DNA of 64,000 nucleotides. Source: Rhizophagus irregularis. Lineage: Eukaryota > Glomeromycota > Glomeromycetes > Glomerales > Glomeraceae. A program made the position numbers and the translations under genes. The notes under the pieces are model-generated. The model had not been told where the DNA came from. It did no database searches and worked only from the letters and a program-made list of their open reading frames with translations. Below, one piece after another: positions 33,182 to 44,079 of the stretch. Within the stretch, counting starts at the first letter, position 1. The number at the start of each line of letters is the position of its first letter. The stretch covers positions 2,420,501-2,484,500 of the forward strand of contig NC_089447.1 of the NCBI RefSeq assembly GCF_026210795.1, given 5' to 3'.

Positions 33182-34374
33182 TTAGTATTTTGTCATTTTG
33201 ACGAAAAGTATAATATGGACTACTGGTTCATTTAATGATCCCGTCCAACGGAAAAATCTCCATAATTTTCCAGTTGAAACTATTCCGTACACTATTGGTT
33301 TACTGAATTCACGAAATAGTTTTTCTATTGCAATGTACGCTTGTACAAAAGCCTGTACCGCTCCTTGTTTTAGATCATCTGATTTTGCTACAACTAATAA
33401 AATCAAAATTTGAGTGAGTTTCACTAAGTAGTCTAGGGGTCCATAATCACGAGTTCCGTCTAGCGCTACTTTCACACTCAACTGTAATGGCTTATTCATA
33501 GATATTTTCACATGTCGAACTGCAGTTGTCATGAAGGGATTAATGTATATACGACTTGTCATCTCATTAGTAAAGGCTGCTTTATTGAATGCTTCAAGGT
33601 TTTTTTGAAGTTCCCACACAAAAATTTCTAATTCATTTTTAGAAAATTCGTGTTCTAATGGAGGTAGGGTCTTCATGTCTAAACTTAGCATTTTCTCAAG
33701 AGAAATATAATTCTTTTGTAAAATCTCACTAAACACTTCCTTGATATCCCAAGCACTAAAAGACTTTTTATCATTTTCTACAACTTTTAATGAATCAAGT
33801 ATATAGTTATTACCATCAAGTTCACGTTCAGATATAAAGGTGTTAAAATCATATTCGTTCTGGATCTGACGTTCTACATTTCCTTCCTCATATACAAAAT
33901 CGAAGTTTCTTATCTTCAAATCTTTGTAGTATTCCATAACTACTTCTTTTATCAAATCAAGAGAACCACTGCTATGCGGGATATCAAATTTAACAGGTTT
34001 ATGATGCCCATACTTGCAAGTCACTTGAACTGCAATTTGACAGAAACAAATAAGCACTTATTTAGAAGTAGGAAAATGAAGCCAAGAAAAGAAAACTTAC
34101 TATTTGCATTTGAGAGCGGGTACCGCACAAGAAGTTTTGTTTTATTCATAACTTTCAGGTTTTTGAGGATAGTTTTTGCCAGAAGAAATTAGTGTTGGCC
34201 AGAATCAGAAAATACATAAATCTCAATTTTTCCTACCTCTTGAACATTCTTGAAAACTGTAAATTTCTTTTGAAGACGAATCTTAAGGTCATATACGTAG
34301 TTTTCATCATTAAAAAATTTATCTTTGATGTTATACAAGTCGGGCTCTTTGTTTCTCTCAAATAGAACCCACAT
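33182..34374 (-). pseudogene. Crinkler-like protein gene with an in-frame stop
   Basis: Two exons on the minus strand, 34374-34101 and 34029-33182, joined by a normal GTAAGT...CAG intron, give 374 codons. A TAA (34189-34191) interrupts exon 1, although the sequence after it stays in frame and looks coding (LKVMNKTKLLVRYPLSNAN). The N-terminus (MWVLFERNKEPDLYN, DENYVYDLKIRLQKKF) resembles the header of Crinkler (CRN) proteins; the C-terminal half (PLDYLVK, then AKSDDLKQGAVQAFVQ, YGIVSTGKLWRFF) resembles their restriction-endonuclease-like domain. The usual ExK after the beta strand reads VAK, so the catalytic Glu appears lost. CRN proteins are thought to act in host nuclei or in fungal conflict. 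This copy is probably inactive. Confidence 0.65.
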
Positions 34375-34489
34375 CGTTATTACAGACTCTGAAGAACTTG
34401 GATAAGAACTTGGACGCTCTATAAGTTCAAATCCGCTTTTATCTTCAGACTGTGTTATCCTTCTTACAGATTTAGTTAATTTGAATAAC

Positions 34490-35015
34490 TACATCAGGAA
34501 ATTTGTTTAGGCGTAATTTAGTGTAATATTTCGAAGGTGGTGTAAAATTTCGAAATATTACACTAAAAACGTAATATTACAAAAGTTTACGCTCTTAAAT
34601 TTGAATAATTATAGTAATTTAAGAATATCTCGCTATCTACTGATCCAATTAAGACGATCTATAGCTCATTGGAATCAGCTCATCAAGACGAATCGAATGG
34701 TAGTAAAATCGTATCTTTACGTTTGATAGATGACTTTCTATTAATTTAAAACTTTACTGCATACTATAAAGCGTTCTATCAACTGTAGAAATGCGAATTT
34801 ACTACCATTCGATCCGTCTTGATGAGCTGATTCCAATGAGCTATAGATCATCTTGATTGGATCAGTAGATAGCGAGATATTCTTAAATTACTATAATTAT
34901 TCAAATTTAAGAGCGTAAACTTTTGTAATATTACGTTTTTAGTGTAATATTTCGAAATTTTACACCACCTTCGAAATATTACACTAAATTACGCCTAAAC
35001 AAATTTCCTGATGTA
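34490..35015. mobile_element. 526-bp near-perfect palindrome (foldback element)
   Basis: Arms of about 230 bp are almost perfect reverse complements, separated by about 65 bp. Ends read TACATCAGGAAATTTG and CAAATTTCCTGATGTA. Within the arms are nested smaller stems (AAAATTTCGAAATATTACAC and similar). The flanks share GAATA immediately outside each end (GAATAAC versus GAATAGG), so a 7-8 bp target duplication has either decayed or never existed. There is no coding capacity. Confidence 0.9.
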
Positions 35016-35809
35016 GAATAGGCTAGAATTAATTAATTGCAATATTTACTAATATGCAATTGATTTGTAAATTATAAAATATTTTTTTTTTTATTGCGCA
35101 ATTGACTTAATTTTTTTTTTATTGGACAAGAGCTTTGCATTTTGCAAGTTCTTTAAGTGTATTTATTTTTATTGGGGAAACTTTACTAAAAATGACACTT
35201 TTTTTGATATATATTTGTAATATTTCTGTAAGCCTTACAAAAAGATTGTGTATATATATATATATATTTTAAGTGTTGACTCAATTTGGTTACGAGTTTA
35301 GTGGTTAATTATAAATGATCTCCTAAGATTATCCAGCGGAACATTAAAATTTTATGCTATTGGCATAAAGTGAGTAACGTAAAATCACATATATTACTCA
35401 ATCTGTACTTCCATATATAAAGCACAGAATGTAAGATGAACTTTATCCACCACCCCTTATATATAGTATACAAGTAATATATAAAGAATTTATATTTACC
35501 TTACGTTCCGTACTTTATATATACACAGGCAATCTCGATCCTCGATAAACCAGATTTGGCACTATTTTGGATTTATATTAAAACAGTCTTGATATATCGG
35601 ACTTCATTAGTAAAATCTCGATATTTTGTAAATCGGATTTTATCCTAGATCAACTATAGTTAAAACTTAAAAAAATCTTAATATGATGTATTAGTTTTTT
35701 TGGAGTCCAAAATAATTATGTTAATCATTTATTAATTAGGCAAACAATTTTTCTCACTGTGTTTTTTTTCAAACTATACTTTAGCATGAGAGAAAACAAA
35801 GATACAAAT

Positions 35810-36192
35810 GAGGATGCCCGTAGCAAAAAGGGGGGATAGGCCAAAAAATTCAAATTTGAGATTTTATTATAATTATATGTCTATTAGTCTAATTATTAAG
35901 AAAATATGGGTTTTTATTAATAATATATTAGTAAAAAAGTTTAATTTTGAAATTTTCTTATTATTTGCATTTTACTTTTATAAAATTAACAAGCAACATA
36001 AACTTATTAAAAGAAAATCAATACTCTTAGTAAATTGCCTGTAAAATTTAGTTTTAAATAAAAAAAAAGGTCTGAAAGTCAATTTATTTCACAATTAAGT
36101 GATGATCTGCCAAATTTATTACGTGATTTAAATTGCGATTTTTTTAAAATTACGGAATTATCCCATTCCCCCCTTTTGCTACGGGCGTCCCC
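35810..36192. mobile_element. 383-bp inverted-repeat element nested in the Tigger remnant
   Basis: Inverted termini are GAGGATGCCCGTAGC with AAAAAGGGGGGATAGG on the left, and CCATTCCCCCCTTTTGCTAC then GGGCGTCCCC on the right. AAAT flanks both sides and could be a short target duplication. It lies between the left end of the Tigger element and its transposase. Confidence 0.75.
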
Positions 36193-36199
36193 AAATAAT

Positions 36200-37660
36200 A
36201 AAAAGAAGAAATCTTTAACATTAGCTTAAAAGAAAGAAATTTGCAAAAAATGAAGAGATCAAAAACTTAATTAGCAGCATGATATGGAATTTCCACTAGC
36301 GCAGTTTCTGATATTTTAAAAAGATTAGAACATTGGGTTTCCATTGATACCACTGTACCAAATGCAAATAATTTTTATGAAAAATCTAGTGTTTATCTAC
36401 AACTAGAAGTAATGAGCATTTGGGTTAATCAACAAATTCAAGAAATTTAACTATTAATGGATCTATTATTCAACAAAAAGCAGTGGAATGTGTTAACTTA
36501 CTTGATATTACCAACTTTTCAGCATTTGCAGGATGGTTAAACAACTTTAAACAGAGAAATAATTTGCATACATATAAAAAAAAGGAGAAGCTGGCAGTGC
36601 TCCTATTGATGAACTTCCATAAATGAGAGTTGAATTACAAAATTCTTTTAGCATATGAACCAAAAGATATCTAGAACTGTGATGAAACTGCTCTTTTTTG
36701 GCATTTAGAACTATCCAAAACAATAGCACATGATCCTGTACTTGGTAAAAAATGTCCTAAAAAACATGTTAGTATTTTGGCAACTTGTAATACTTCTGGT
36801 GATGAAAGATTGCCTTTAGTTTTTATCCATAAATATGAAACACCACGTGCATTAAAAGAAAATTTCTTCTTATTTGGTATTATAGTATTAAAACTTGGAT
36901 GCAAATATTTTTAAACATTATCTTGAAAGATTAAATTCCAAAATGCTTAGAGAAAATCAGCATATTATTTTACTAATAGATAATGCTAGATGTTATGAAT
37001 ATCAATAGTCTTTCAAATATTAAGATTCATTTTTTATCATTAAATACAACATCATTTTTTCAACCATTAGTTCAAGATATTATATATAGTTTAAAAGCAC
37101 AATATTGCAAATTGCTATATTAATAAAATTATATTCAAGCTTATGATTTTTATAAAGAAGGAGATTCCATTTTACTTCCAATTGATATTTTTAATTCAAC
37201 CAATTTAATTGCTAATACCTAAAAAAAAGTATTTAAAAAAACAATTTTTAATAGTTAGGTTAAAACTGGAATTTTTTTCAATAATAATATGGAAGATTCT
37301 GAATGTTCAAACAATTCTAATTATAAAGAAGATAATATTAAATATGAATTACAATCATTAATTGATAAGTTAGTATTTGTAAATCCTTTAGCTGTAAATA
37401 ACTATATTAATATTGATAATAAAGTATTTGCTGAAGAGGAATTATCATTACAAGAAATTGTTGATATTGTAAAGGAAATAAATGAAAAGGAAATTGAAGA
37501 AATTGAAGAGAAAGAGGAGTAAGATGAAATCTTTACAATAGTTATGTTAAATAGTATTGAAAATGTAATTAAATATATTCAACAAAAAGATTTAGAAATT
37601 GGTAATTTAGAAATGAAAAATTTAATTAAATTGAAAAAAAGATTTTTTTTAATAATATAA
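36200..37660 (+). pseudogene. Tigger/pogo-like DDE transposase, decayed
   Basis: Reading across stops and frameshifts recovers a psq-type helix-turn-helix (LTLA*KKEICKK then GISTSAVSDILKRLEHWV), a Tc5/CENP-B-type DNA-binding segment (AFAGWLNNFKQRNNL), and the first catalytic Asp region NCDETALFW followed by KHVSILATCNTSGDERLPLVF and a degraded LLIDNA block near 36970. The acidic C-terminus (VDIVKEINEKEIEEIEEKEE) matches the usual transposase tail. Many stops make it inactive. Confidence 0.8.
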
Positions 37661-37739
37661 ATGAAAAAAGATAAAGTAAACTAAATGAATATTTTGATTT
37701 TAATATATAACAGATAGTTCTTTTATAATAACAAAATTA

Positions 37740-37910
37740 CAGTCAACTCTCAATATAATGAATCCTTTGGTTTTCATCTTAGTTCGTTATAAGGTTATAA
37801 CAAAGAATTTTAAAGAATTTGATTAGTTTCTTTATTATAACATCATATTTGATTGGTTAAATGTCATGTTCTTTGTTATATCACAAGTTCGTTATATCAA
37901 GAGTTAACTG
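37740..37910. mobile_element. 171-bp Tigger-like MITE with TA target duplication
   Basis: Left end CAGTCAACTCTCAATATAAT, right end ATATCAAGAGTTAACTG: inverted repeats of about 22 bp flanked by TA on both sides (37738-37739, 37911-37912). The ends are typical of pogo/Tigger elements (CAGT...AACTCTC..TATAA.GAA). The interior is noncoding and contains GTTCGTTATA-type motifs. Confidence 0.8.
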
Positions 37911-37960
37911 TATATTTCATTTTTAAACTTTAAAATTTTGAAAATTTTGAACGAAAAATC

Positions 37961-38257
37961 AGGACCCCGGATATCTAATATAAAGGTCATAATGGACTTT
38001 TGGCCAAAAACACCCCTTTTTGCTGAAACTCAAAAAATCGTTTTTTGTAAATATCTCAGCATCCAGTAATTCAATTTTAATGAACTTTTTTTTATTTTGT
38101 AGCCCTCATTTAGCTCTACAATTTAAAAAAATGTTCATCAAAATTGGACTACTGGATGCCGAGATATTTACAAAAAACGATTTTTTGGTCCCCCCGAAAA
38201 TGGGCCAATCTGCCGAAAGTGTGACTTATGACCTGTTTTGAAGATATCCGGGGTCCT
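37961..38257. mobile_element. 297-bp palindromic MITE with 8-bp target duplication
   Basis: Ends are AGGACCCCGGATATCT and AGATATCCGGGGTCCT, perfect inverted repeats. Further inward the arms also pair (AAAAAATCGTTTTTTGTAAA against its complement, and GCATCCAGTA against TACTGGATGC). The perfect 8-bp duplication GAAAAATC lies at 37953-37960 and 38258-38265. The 8-bp duplication suggests a hAT-type transposase. The 73-codon open frame within it is a by-product of the palindrome. Confidence 0.9.
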
Positions 38258-38394
38258 GAAAAATCACATGATTTTTTGATATTTTGAATTTTTCATATAA
38301 ATCCATTTTGGTGAGATTTTTTTGATACATCAGATATCTTAATATATCAGATATTTTTACTAAAACTAACTGATCTGATTTATCAAAATTGCCT

Positions 38395-40129
38395 ATATAT
38401 AAATCATGATATAACTTTTATATTTATTTTAATAATCTTAATGTTATCATCTTTATATGAAAAAAATTACAAATATATATATTTATATTTTTTTTATTGT
38501 ATTTCACATATAATGTTGTTAAGTATAAATTAAACTGAACCAAGTCTAACTGGACTGATGGGGTTGATAGATAAGTTAATAGAACTAATGGAAAGTTAAT
38601 AGGACAAATATTAATAATCCCATTAGTTTGATTTAGAGATCTAAATCAATTGATTTGGTTTGACTTTAGTTTTAAGTCAGACCAAATTAAACTATTAATA
38701 ACATTATTTGTACAATATCTTTATTACAATATTTTAATTATTTAATAAAGCTATTATTTATATCATTATATTATTTAATTTTCTTCATATGAGCCAATTC
38801 TTGGAATCTAATTTTTTTACACAAAAATAATTTTATTAAAGCAAATATGAATTATTATTTATATAAAAATAATAAATTTATACTAAATAATGCAAAAAAA
38901 ACTAATTAATTATATAATTTTTGATTTTTTTTTAATATAAGATATCATTAAAATTTAAAAGATCAAATATAACTTTTATGACAAAATCATTGATAATTCT
39001 TCTTAGAAATAAGCTATATAAATAAATTTATATTCATTTGAAAGAGAAAATCGAGATCTATTTAATAAATCTAAAATCAAGTGAATTGAATTACTAGTTA
39101 TTCAGTAATCATGTTCAGTATATTTATTGAATTTTATCTCATTAATTACTTTATATGTAGTGATTCAATTTGAATGATCTTTGCTTTTTAAGGTGATGCC
39201 AACTTTTATTTTTATGTTTTTGTTATTATTTTATTATTATAATATAATTAACTTTGATATTATTTTAATATTTTAATTTCAAAAATACCTTAAATATATC
39301 TTGATATATTTTAAAAATTTTACAAAATAATTTGAAAACCATTGTATTTAGGTTTATAAAAATATTTCAAAAAATTAGCCATTTTTAGTAAAGCATTCAT
39401 GATAATAAAAAAAAAAAATAAATCCCAGATTCGTACTTACGAATCTTGGTTCATCTATTCATTAAAAATCCACCTGAATCTATAAAAAAAAAAGAACAGT
39501 TAGTAAACTATTCCATAATAATAAAAAATAAATAAAACCAAGATTCTTAAGAATCTTAGTTTCTCTTTTTTGTTTCTAAAACTTTAAATAACAAAATCCT
39601 CTTTCTCTTTATTCTTTTTCTGTTTTTACCTTACAGTTTCATGAACAATTCAGCATTCTCCTACATGCCCTACAAAAAAAAATAATGAAAAGAAACGTTA
39701 GTTTGTTTTTTAACTTTAAAATATTAAAATTCCCTTTATACTTCCTCCATTCCCTATTTTTACTTTAAAGTCCAGTTTTGTGTTAAAGTTGATATCCTCC
39801 TATGTATTCGAAGTTGCCACAGATGTGTTAATAATATTAAATTATCTCTATAGTGTTGCAGGTCAAAAGTTAAACCAGTAGTGTATTTGGAGATAATGGT
39901 GAATAAGCTTGAATTTACGAATATCGCAAATTTTGTTATAGTGAATATGATGGAACATTAGTATCTGGGTGTTGTGTACAATCAATGCAGGGTATTATTC
40001 CTGTTAGGTAGAAATGTGGGTAATTTCATTGAAGGATATTATGTGTAGACGTATAGATTGGGTATACAGAATGATTGATTGAAAAATATACTCATGTCAC
40101 ACTTGAAATTTTTAATATGTATGTAGAGG
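38395..40129. other. AT-rich intergenic region
   Basis: I see no gene. Small palindromes occur, for example the perfect AAGATTCTTAAGAATCTT near 39540, the related AGATTCGTACTTACGAATCT near 39430, and a loose inverted repeat near 38630-38700 built from GATTTAG/CTAAATC and TTTGGTTTGAC/GTCAGACCAAA. These may be remains of short elements. Confidence 0.5.
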
Positions 40130-40720
40130 ATGTGGTTATAGGATTGTGGTTTATATACTAATATTCACTGATTCAGATTTTTTTTCAGTTTTGATTCGGA
40201 CTTAAATGCATAACAATTTTTTTTTCACGTAAATGTGATAATATGTGATTTTTATATTATGAAATAATGATCAAGAAGCCAACGTGATGCCTGTATAATT
40301 ATATCAACTTCATATGAAATGTTTTTCTAAAATGAATCTGATATTCAACTTGATAAAATCAATAAAACTGCTATAAATCATTAAACATTATTTAAGTGGT
40401 TAAAGTGTTTTGAAAGTAGTTATAAGGAGTATGCCAAGTAAAATGGGATGCATTTAATTAATGATAATGAAACTCCAACTAAGTGAAAGAATAGAATTTG
40501 GGATTGCTTGATGTATTTTAGGAAAAGAAATCTCCATACTTATTCTGAAAAAAAATAACTTTTATGCATACAAAACACTGCCATACCTTGTTGATGGAAA
40601 GGAATATTTCCAAAAATGTGAAATGGCTATCTGTTTTTCATGCAATCAACTTGTATATTTTGGAATAGAAAACTTTTCAGTAAATAATGGATTGGTAAAC
40701 CAATTTATAACTAAGAGATT
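40130..40720. repeat. Mosaic repeat copy 2 (related to 31873-32740)
   Basis: Continuous version of the blocks described for 31873-32740. Most match there in reverse orientation, while AGTGAAAGAATAGAATTTGG and its right flank match in direct orientation. No coding capacity recognised. Confidence 0.75.
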
Positions 40721-41067
40721 CAAATATATTACCTTTGATGAAATATAGTCATAGCTTATATCAGAAATAAGTTTTGCAAACTAGATTTTAAAGAATATAT
40801 GGAAATGAAATAGCTGATCTCATTGGACAAATAAATGGATTTCATCAATATAATTTGCAAATTAGTGTTACTTTGAGGTTTATAAGCAAAATCAATTCAA
40901 TATCAAAACTGTATCAAATATATAATGTATTGATATCTTTTAATATAAATTGAATTAATATCATTCAATTTAATATTGATTCATCATGATATTATAGGAA
41001 TATCTTTCTAATAACAACTAATATGACATACAATATAATATTAAACTTATATTATTTTAATATAAAG

Positions 41068-41892
41068 TTGATATGGTGCCGGAAGTCTATACTTGACAAT
41101 AAAAATGTAACACTTAAAAATCTTTCAACTCCTTAAAAAAATACAATTTAGAAAAAATAAACTGGTAATTTTATTCTTTGAGGTAAGGTTGCTTGCTGAA
41201 ACCTAGGGGTTTAAGCAAGATGTCATTTTACCGAAAAGTGAAATTCTGCCAAAACTATATTAAAGTTATATTAAAAAACTGGCAAAAATTTGAAAAAAGG
41301 TAAAACTGCCGAAACTTATTATAAATGCTGAAACTGCCGAAACTCTTCCGAAACTATAATAAATCTATAGTAAAATTTTGACAAAACTAATTGTAGGATT
41401 TTGAAGAGGTTTAGACAAGCAACTTTACTTTGAGGTAAGCTCTATCAAATTACTGATCAATTTTTTAAAAGAAGATCTATGTAAAAATTTATAAGCATTT
41501 GAAATTGCATGATTTCATATGATCAGCCCAAATTTGAAACAAAATATGTTGGCCAGAACTTATGATAATTTTGGCCGACTCCATACATTGTGATAATGCC
41601 AGCCTGAATTATCATAATATGAATCAAATGTAATTTTTTTTTAAAAAAAATTTTTTATCAATGTATGACTTTTATGAAATGGTAGTTGTGATTTATTGCT
41701 GAAATCTATTTTTTCTTATGTTTTATCTTATTTGTAATAAAAAATTTTCAAAATCTGCATTTTATTAGTACTTTATACAAGAAATCCCAGTTTTTTATTG
41801 GCTGAATTCCCAATCACATGATATAGAATCAGCTTAGAAAATTGAAATAAAATCATGTGATTGTCAAGTATAGACTTCCGGCACCATATCAA
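41068..41892. mobile_element. Inverted-repeat DNA element interrupted by a hAT-like MITE
   Basis: Perfect inverted termini of 33 bp: TTGATATGGTGCCGGAAGTC then TATACTTGACAAT on the left, its complement on the right. If the element begins at TGGTGCCGG the flank would be TA, as for Tc1/mariner-type elements, but this is ambiguous because the flanks are palindromic. The interior is about 580 bp after removal of the MITE at 41184-41427 and is noncoding. Confidence 0.85.
41184..41427 (-). mobile_element. hAT-like MITE, copy 3 (244 bp)
   Basis: Reverse orientation to copies 1 and 2. Ends are TAAGGTTGCTTG and CAAGCAACTTTA, flanked by the perfect 8-bp duplication CTTTGAGG (41176-41183 and 41428-41435). 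Same internal motifs as the other copies (CTGCCGAAACT on this strand). It sits inside the inverted-repeat element 41068-41892. Confidence 0.92.
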
Positions 41893-42429
41893 TAAAACAT
41901 TGAATTGATATTATAACTGCATTATAGTGATATAAAATTAACATTAAAATAACATTAATTCATAAATAAATATTGAATTAATGTCATAATTGCATTATAA
42001 TGATATAGATTAAGATATTTAATTAATATCATAATGATATTAAAATGATATTTTATTGATATAAAAATTTATTTTATATATAAATTTTTTAAATTACATT
42101 CAATTAATTTTATTATATATTTTATTAATTAATATAATAAGATGAATATTACTATATGGTGCTTTATTTAGTTATTCTAAATATAGTTCTAACTACTTGT
42201 TATTAATAGTGTAAAACATTGTTCCAATTGGTTCGATTCTAATAAATAATTAACAAAAATTTGTGAAAAGTGATATAAAATATACAAAAGAAGAAAATCA
42301 AAATATTAGTAACATTTTATTTGTTAAGTTTGTTAAAGAAAAAATACAAAAAAAGTAATATCAAAGGTAAACATGCTATCATTAGAATTCTCTCATTGAA
42401 ACGAATCCAATAATATAAATTTTATTAAA
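41893..42429. other. Low-complexity AT-rich region
   Basis: Made of diverged repeats around ATTGAATTAATATCATAA and GATATTAAAATGATAT. Similar sequence lies on the other side of the inverted-repeat element (about 40880-41060), as if that element had inserted into one AT-rich repetitive stretch. Confidence 0.55.
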
Positions 42430-43330
42430 ATCGAATTACTGGTTGTATTAAAAACAAGGATATGTAGGATAATGAAATTTTAAAAATACTCTGTAATACG
42501 CAACTTTTGAAAAATTTTAATATACTTTTTCTGACTTTAATAATAGGCACGAGTTCTACATGTCTTCCTTTTGGAAAGAAGTTTCTTAACATTAAATGTA
42601 CAAATGGAATAGGTAACTCTTGATTAAAACCTGTTATATGAACAAAGAAATTTCTATTCCATGAATATAATTGTTGTGTTTCCTCTTGGTTTAATTAAAG
42701 ATATTTTTTTTGTGAGAGAAGGTCTTTAAACATTTGTTCACATTTATATATAGTATGGTTGGCCACTATTAACCATTTATCTTTGAGTTGCTGGCAATAA
42801 ATTAAATGATTATTATCTTCATTTTCTATAAGACATAACCTGCCCATATAAATCATATCTTCTTTCTTTTATAGTTTCCAGAGTTGGTAGTAAGTTATTT
42901 GTAAGTTTCAAGTGTTTAATAAAATTGTTATTTACTGATGTTGTTGTGCAGTTAAATCCTGTGTTCTTTTTAAATAATGCCCAAGTTACTTTCTCTTCTA
43001 TCATGTGTGTTACATCTTGAAAAATTGTTCTGTATGTGCGATTAAAAGACCATGATGCCTCTAATGCAGACTACATAAATTATCTATAAATTTTCTGATA
43101 TGTCTATTTACTCTTTTACCATCCAAATATAAGTCAAATTTTAAGTCCTTTTGCTGTGAATCATTTATTGTGATGCAAGTTAATTTTCCTGTGTCATTCT
43201 TAGCCACTCTGTTTGCTTTTTTATCGCCTTTTGACTCGAAGCCAATTTTCGACTTTTATTAGTTTTACTTCTAAATGTTTGCTATCAATAAAATTGATTA
43301 TACTACTAATTATGCTGTAATTATTGCTTT
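42430..43330 (-). pseudogene. Decayed C-terminal part of a LINE-type polyprotein
   Basis: On the minus strand several short frames add up to a relic. SIINFIDSKHLEVKLIKVEN (about 43230-43310) resembles the end of an RNase H domain; ALEASWSFNRTYRTIFQDV and a 61-codon frame at 43004-42819 (MIEEKVTWALFKKNTGF, LLPTLETIKERRYDLYGQVM) resemble the region after RNase H in Rhizophagus-type LINE elements; AELIYCQ-like remnants follow. Many stops and frameshifts interrupt it. The assignment rests on memory of similar proteins, so I hold it moderately. Confidence 0.5.
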
Positions 43331-43449
43331 TGCACTATATTCGTATTTTATCTTTTTCATTCATTAATTTTATTTTTATGTGATTAATGCTATCTATCAC
43401 ACTAGTCAAAATCAAAAAAATCGGACTGATAAAGATATTGCTTGAAACT

Positions 43450-44010
43450 ATTTTTCAGTTTCTGAAACTGAAACTAAAACTAAAATTAAACCTGAAATTT
43501 GTCTGAAACTCTAAAACTATTCCAAAACTCCCAAAACTAGTCCAAAACTTCTAAAACTAATCTGAAACTCCCAAAACTAGCCCAAAACTCACTAATTTTG
43601 GCCAAAATTAAAATTCAGCCAAAATTATGATATTTTTATTATATGACGTTATACCAATTTCCTAAAAAGAAAATTATGTTTCCCAGTAAAATTGGAAAAA
43701 TTAGTTATACAATAGTTACATAAAATTCCAAAAAAGGAAATTTTAATGTTAATCATTTTATTGAAATGGCCAGGATTATATCAATAATTTTGGTTAAATT
43801 TTGAACTTTTAGTAATAATTTTGGCATTATAAATTTTGGATTAGTTATTAGTTTTACCAGTTTCAGATTAGTTTTACCAGTTTCAGGTTAGTTTTACCAG
43901 TTTCAGATTAGTTTTACTAGTTTTACCAGTTTTGGAAAATAAGAAAATTTCAGAAATAGTTTTACCAAGTTTTGGTTTTGACAGTTTTAGAAACTACTAA
44001 GTTTCAGGTA
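43450..44010. repeat. Foldback region built from GTTTTACCAGTTTCAG-type minisatellites
   Basis: The left half (about 43455-43600) is rich in CTGAAACT, CCAAAACT and AACTAATC. The right half (about 43850-44000) is the complementary arrangement. The right half includes three exact-length 20-bp tandem units, TTAGTTTTACCAGTTTCAGA with a G/A variant at the end (43851-43910), plus a partial fourth. The whole can fold into a long imperfect hairpin. There is no coding capacity. Confidence 0.75.
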
Positions 44011-44079
44011 GCATCTTTAATTGGACATATGAAAAATTAGCTAAAAATCAAACTAAAATCAATTAACATTACAAATCAG

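Larger units (their letters stand above)
35526..38394 (+). mobile_element. Decayed pogo/Tigger-type DNA transposon
   Basis: Imperfect terminal inverted repeats begin AGGCAATCTCGAT on the left; on the right the reverse complement begins AGGCAATTTTGATAAATC. Both are followed by further matching GATATAT/ATCTGAT motifs. Inside is a decayed Tigger-like transposase (36200-37660). Three smaller inverted-repeat elements lie inside it (35810-36192, 37740-37910, 37961-38257), so the element is old. Confidence 0.7.

Noticed and set aside
38020-38241. 73-codon frame within the 297-bp palindromic MITE
   Set aside because: It runs through both arms of a palindrome and is a by-product of the inverted repeat.
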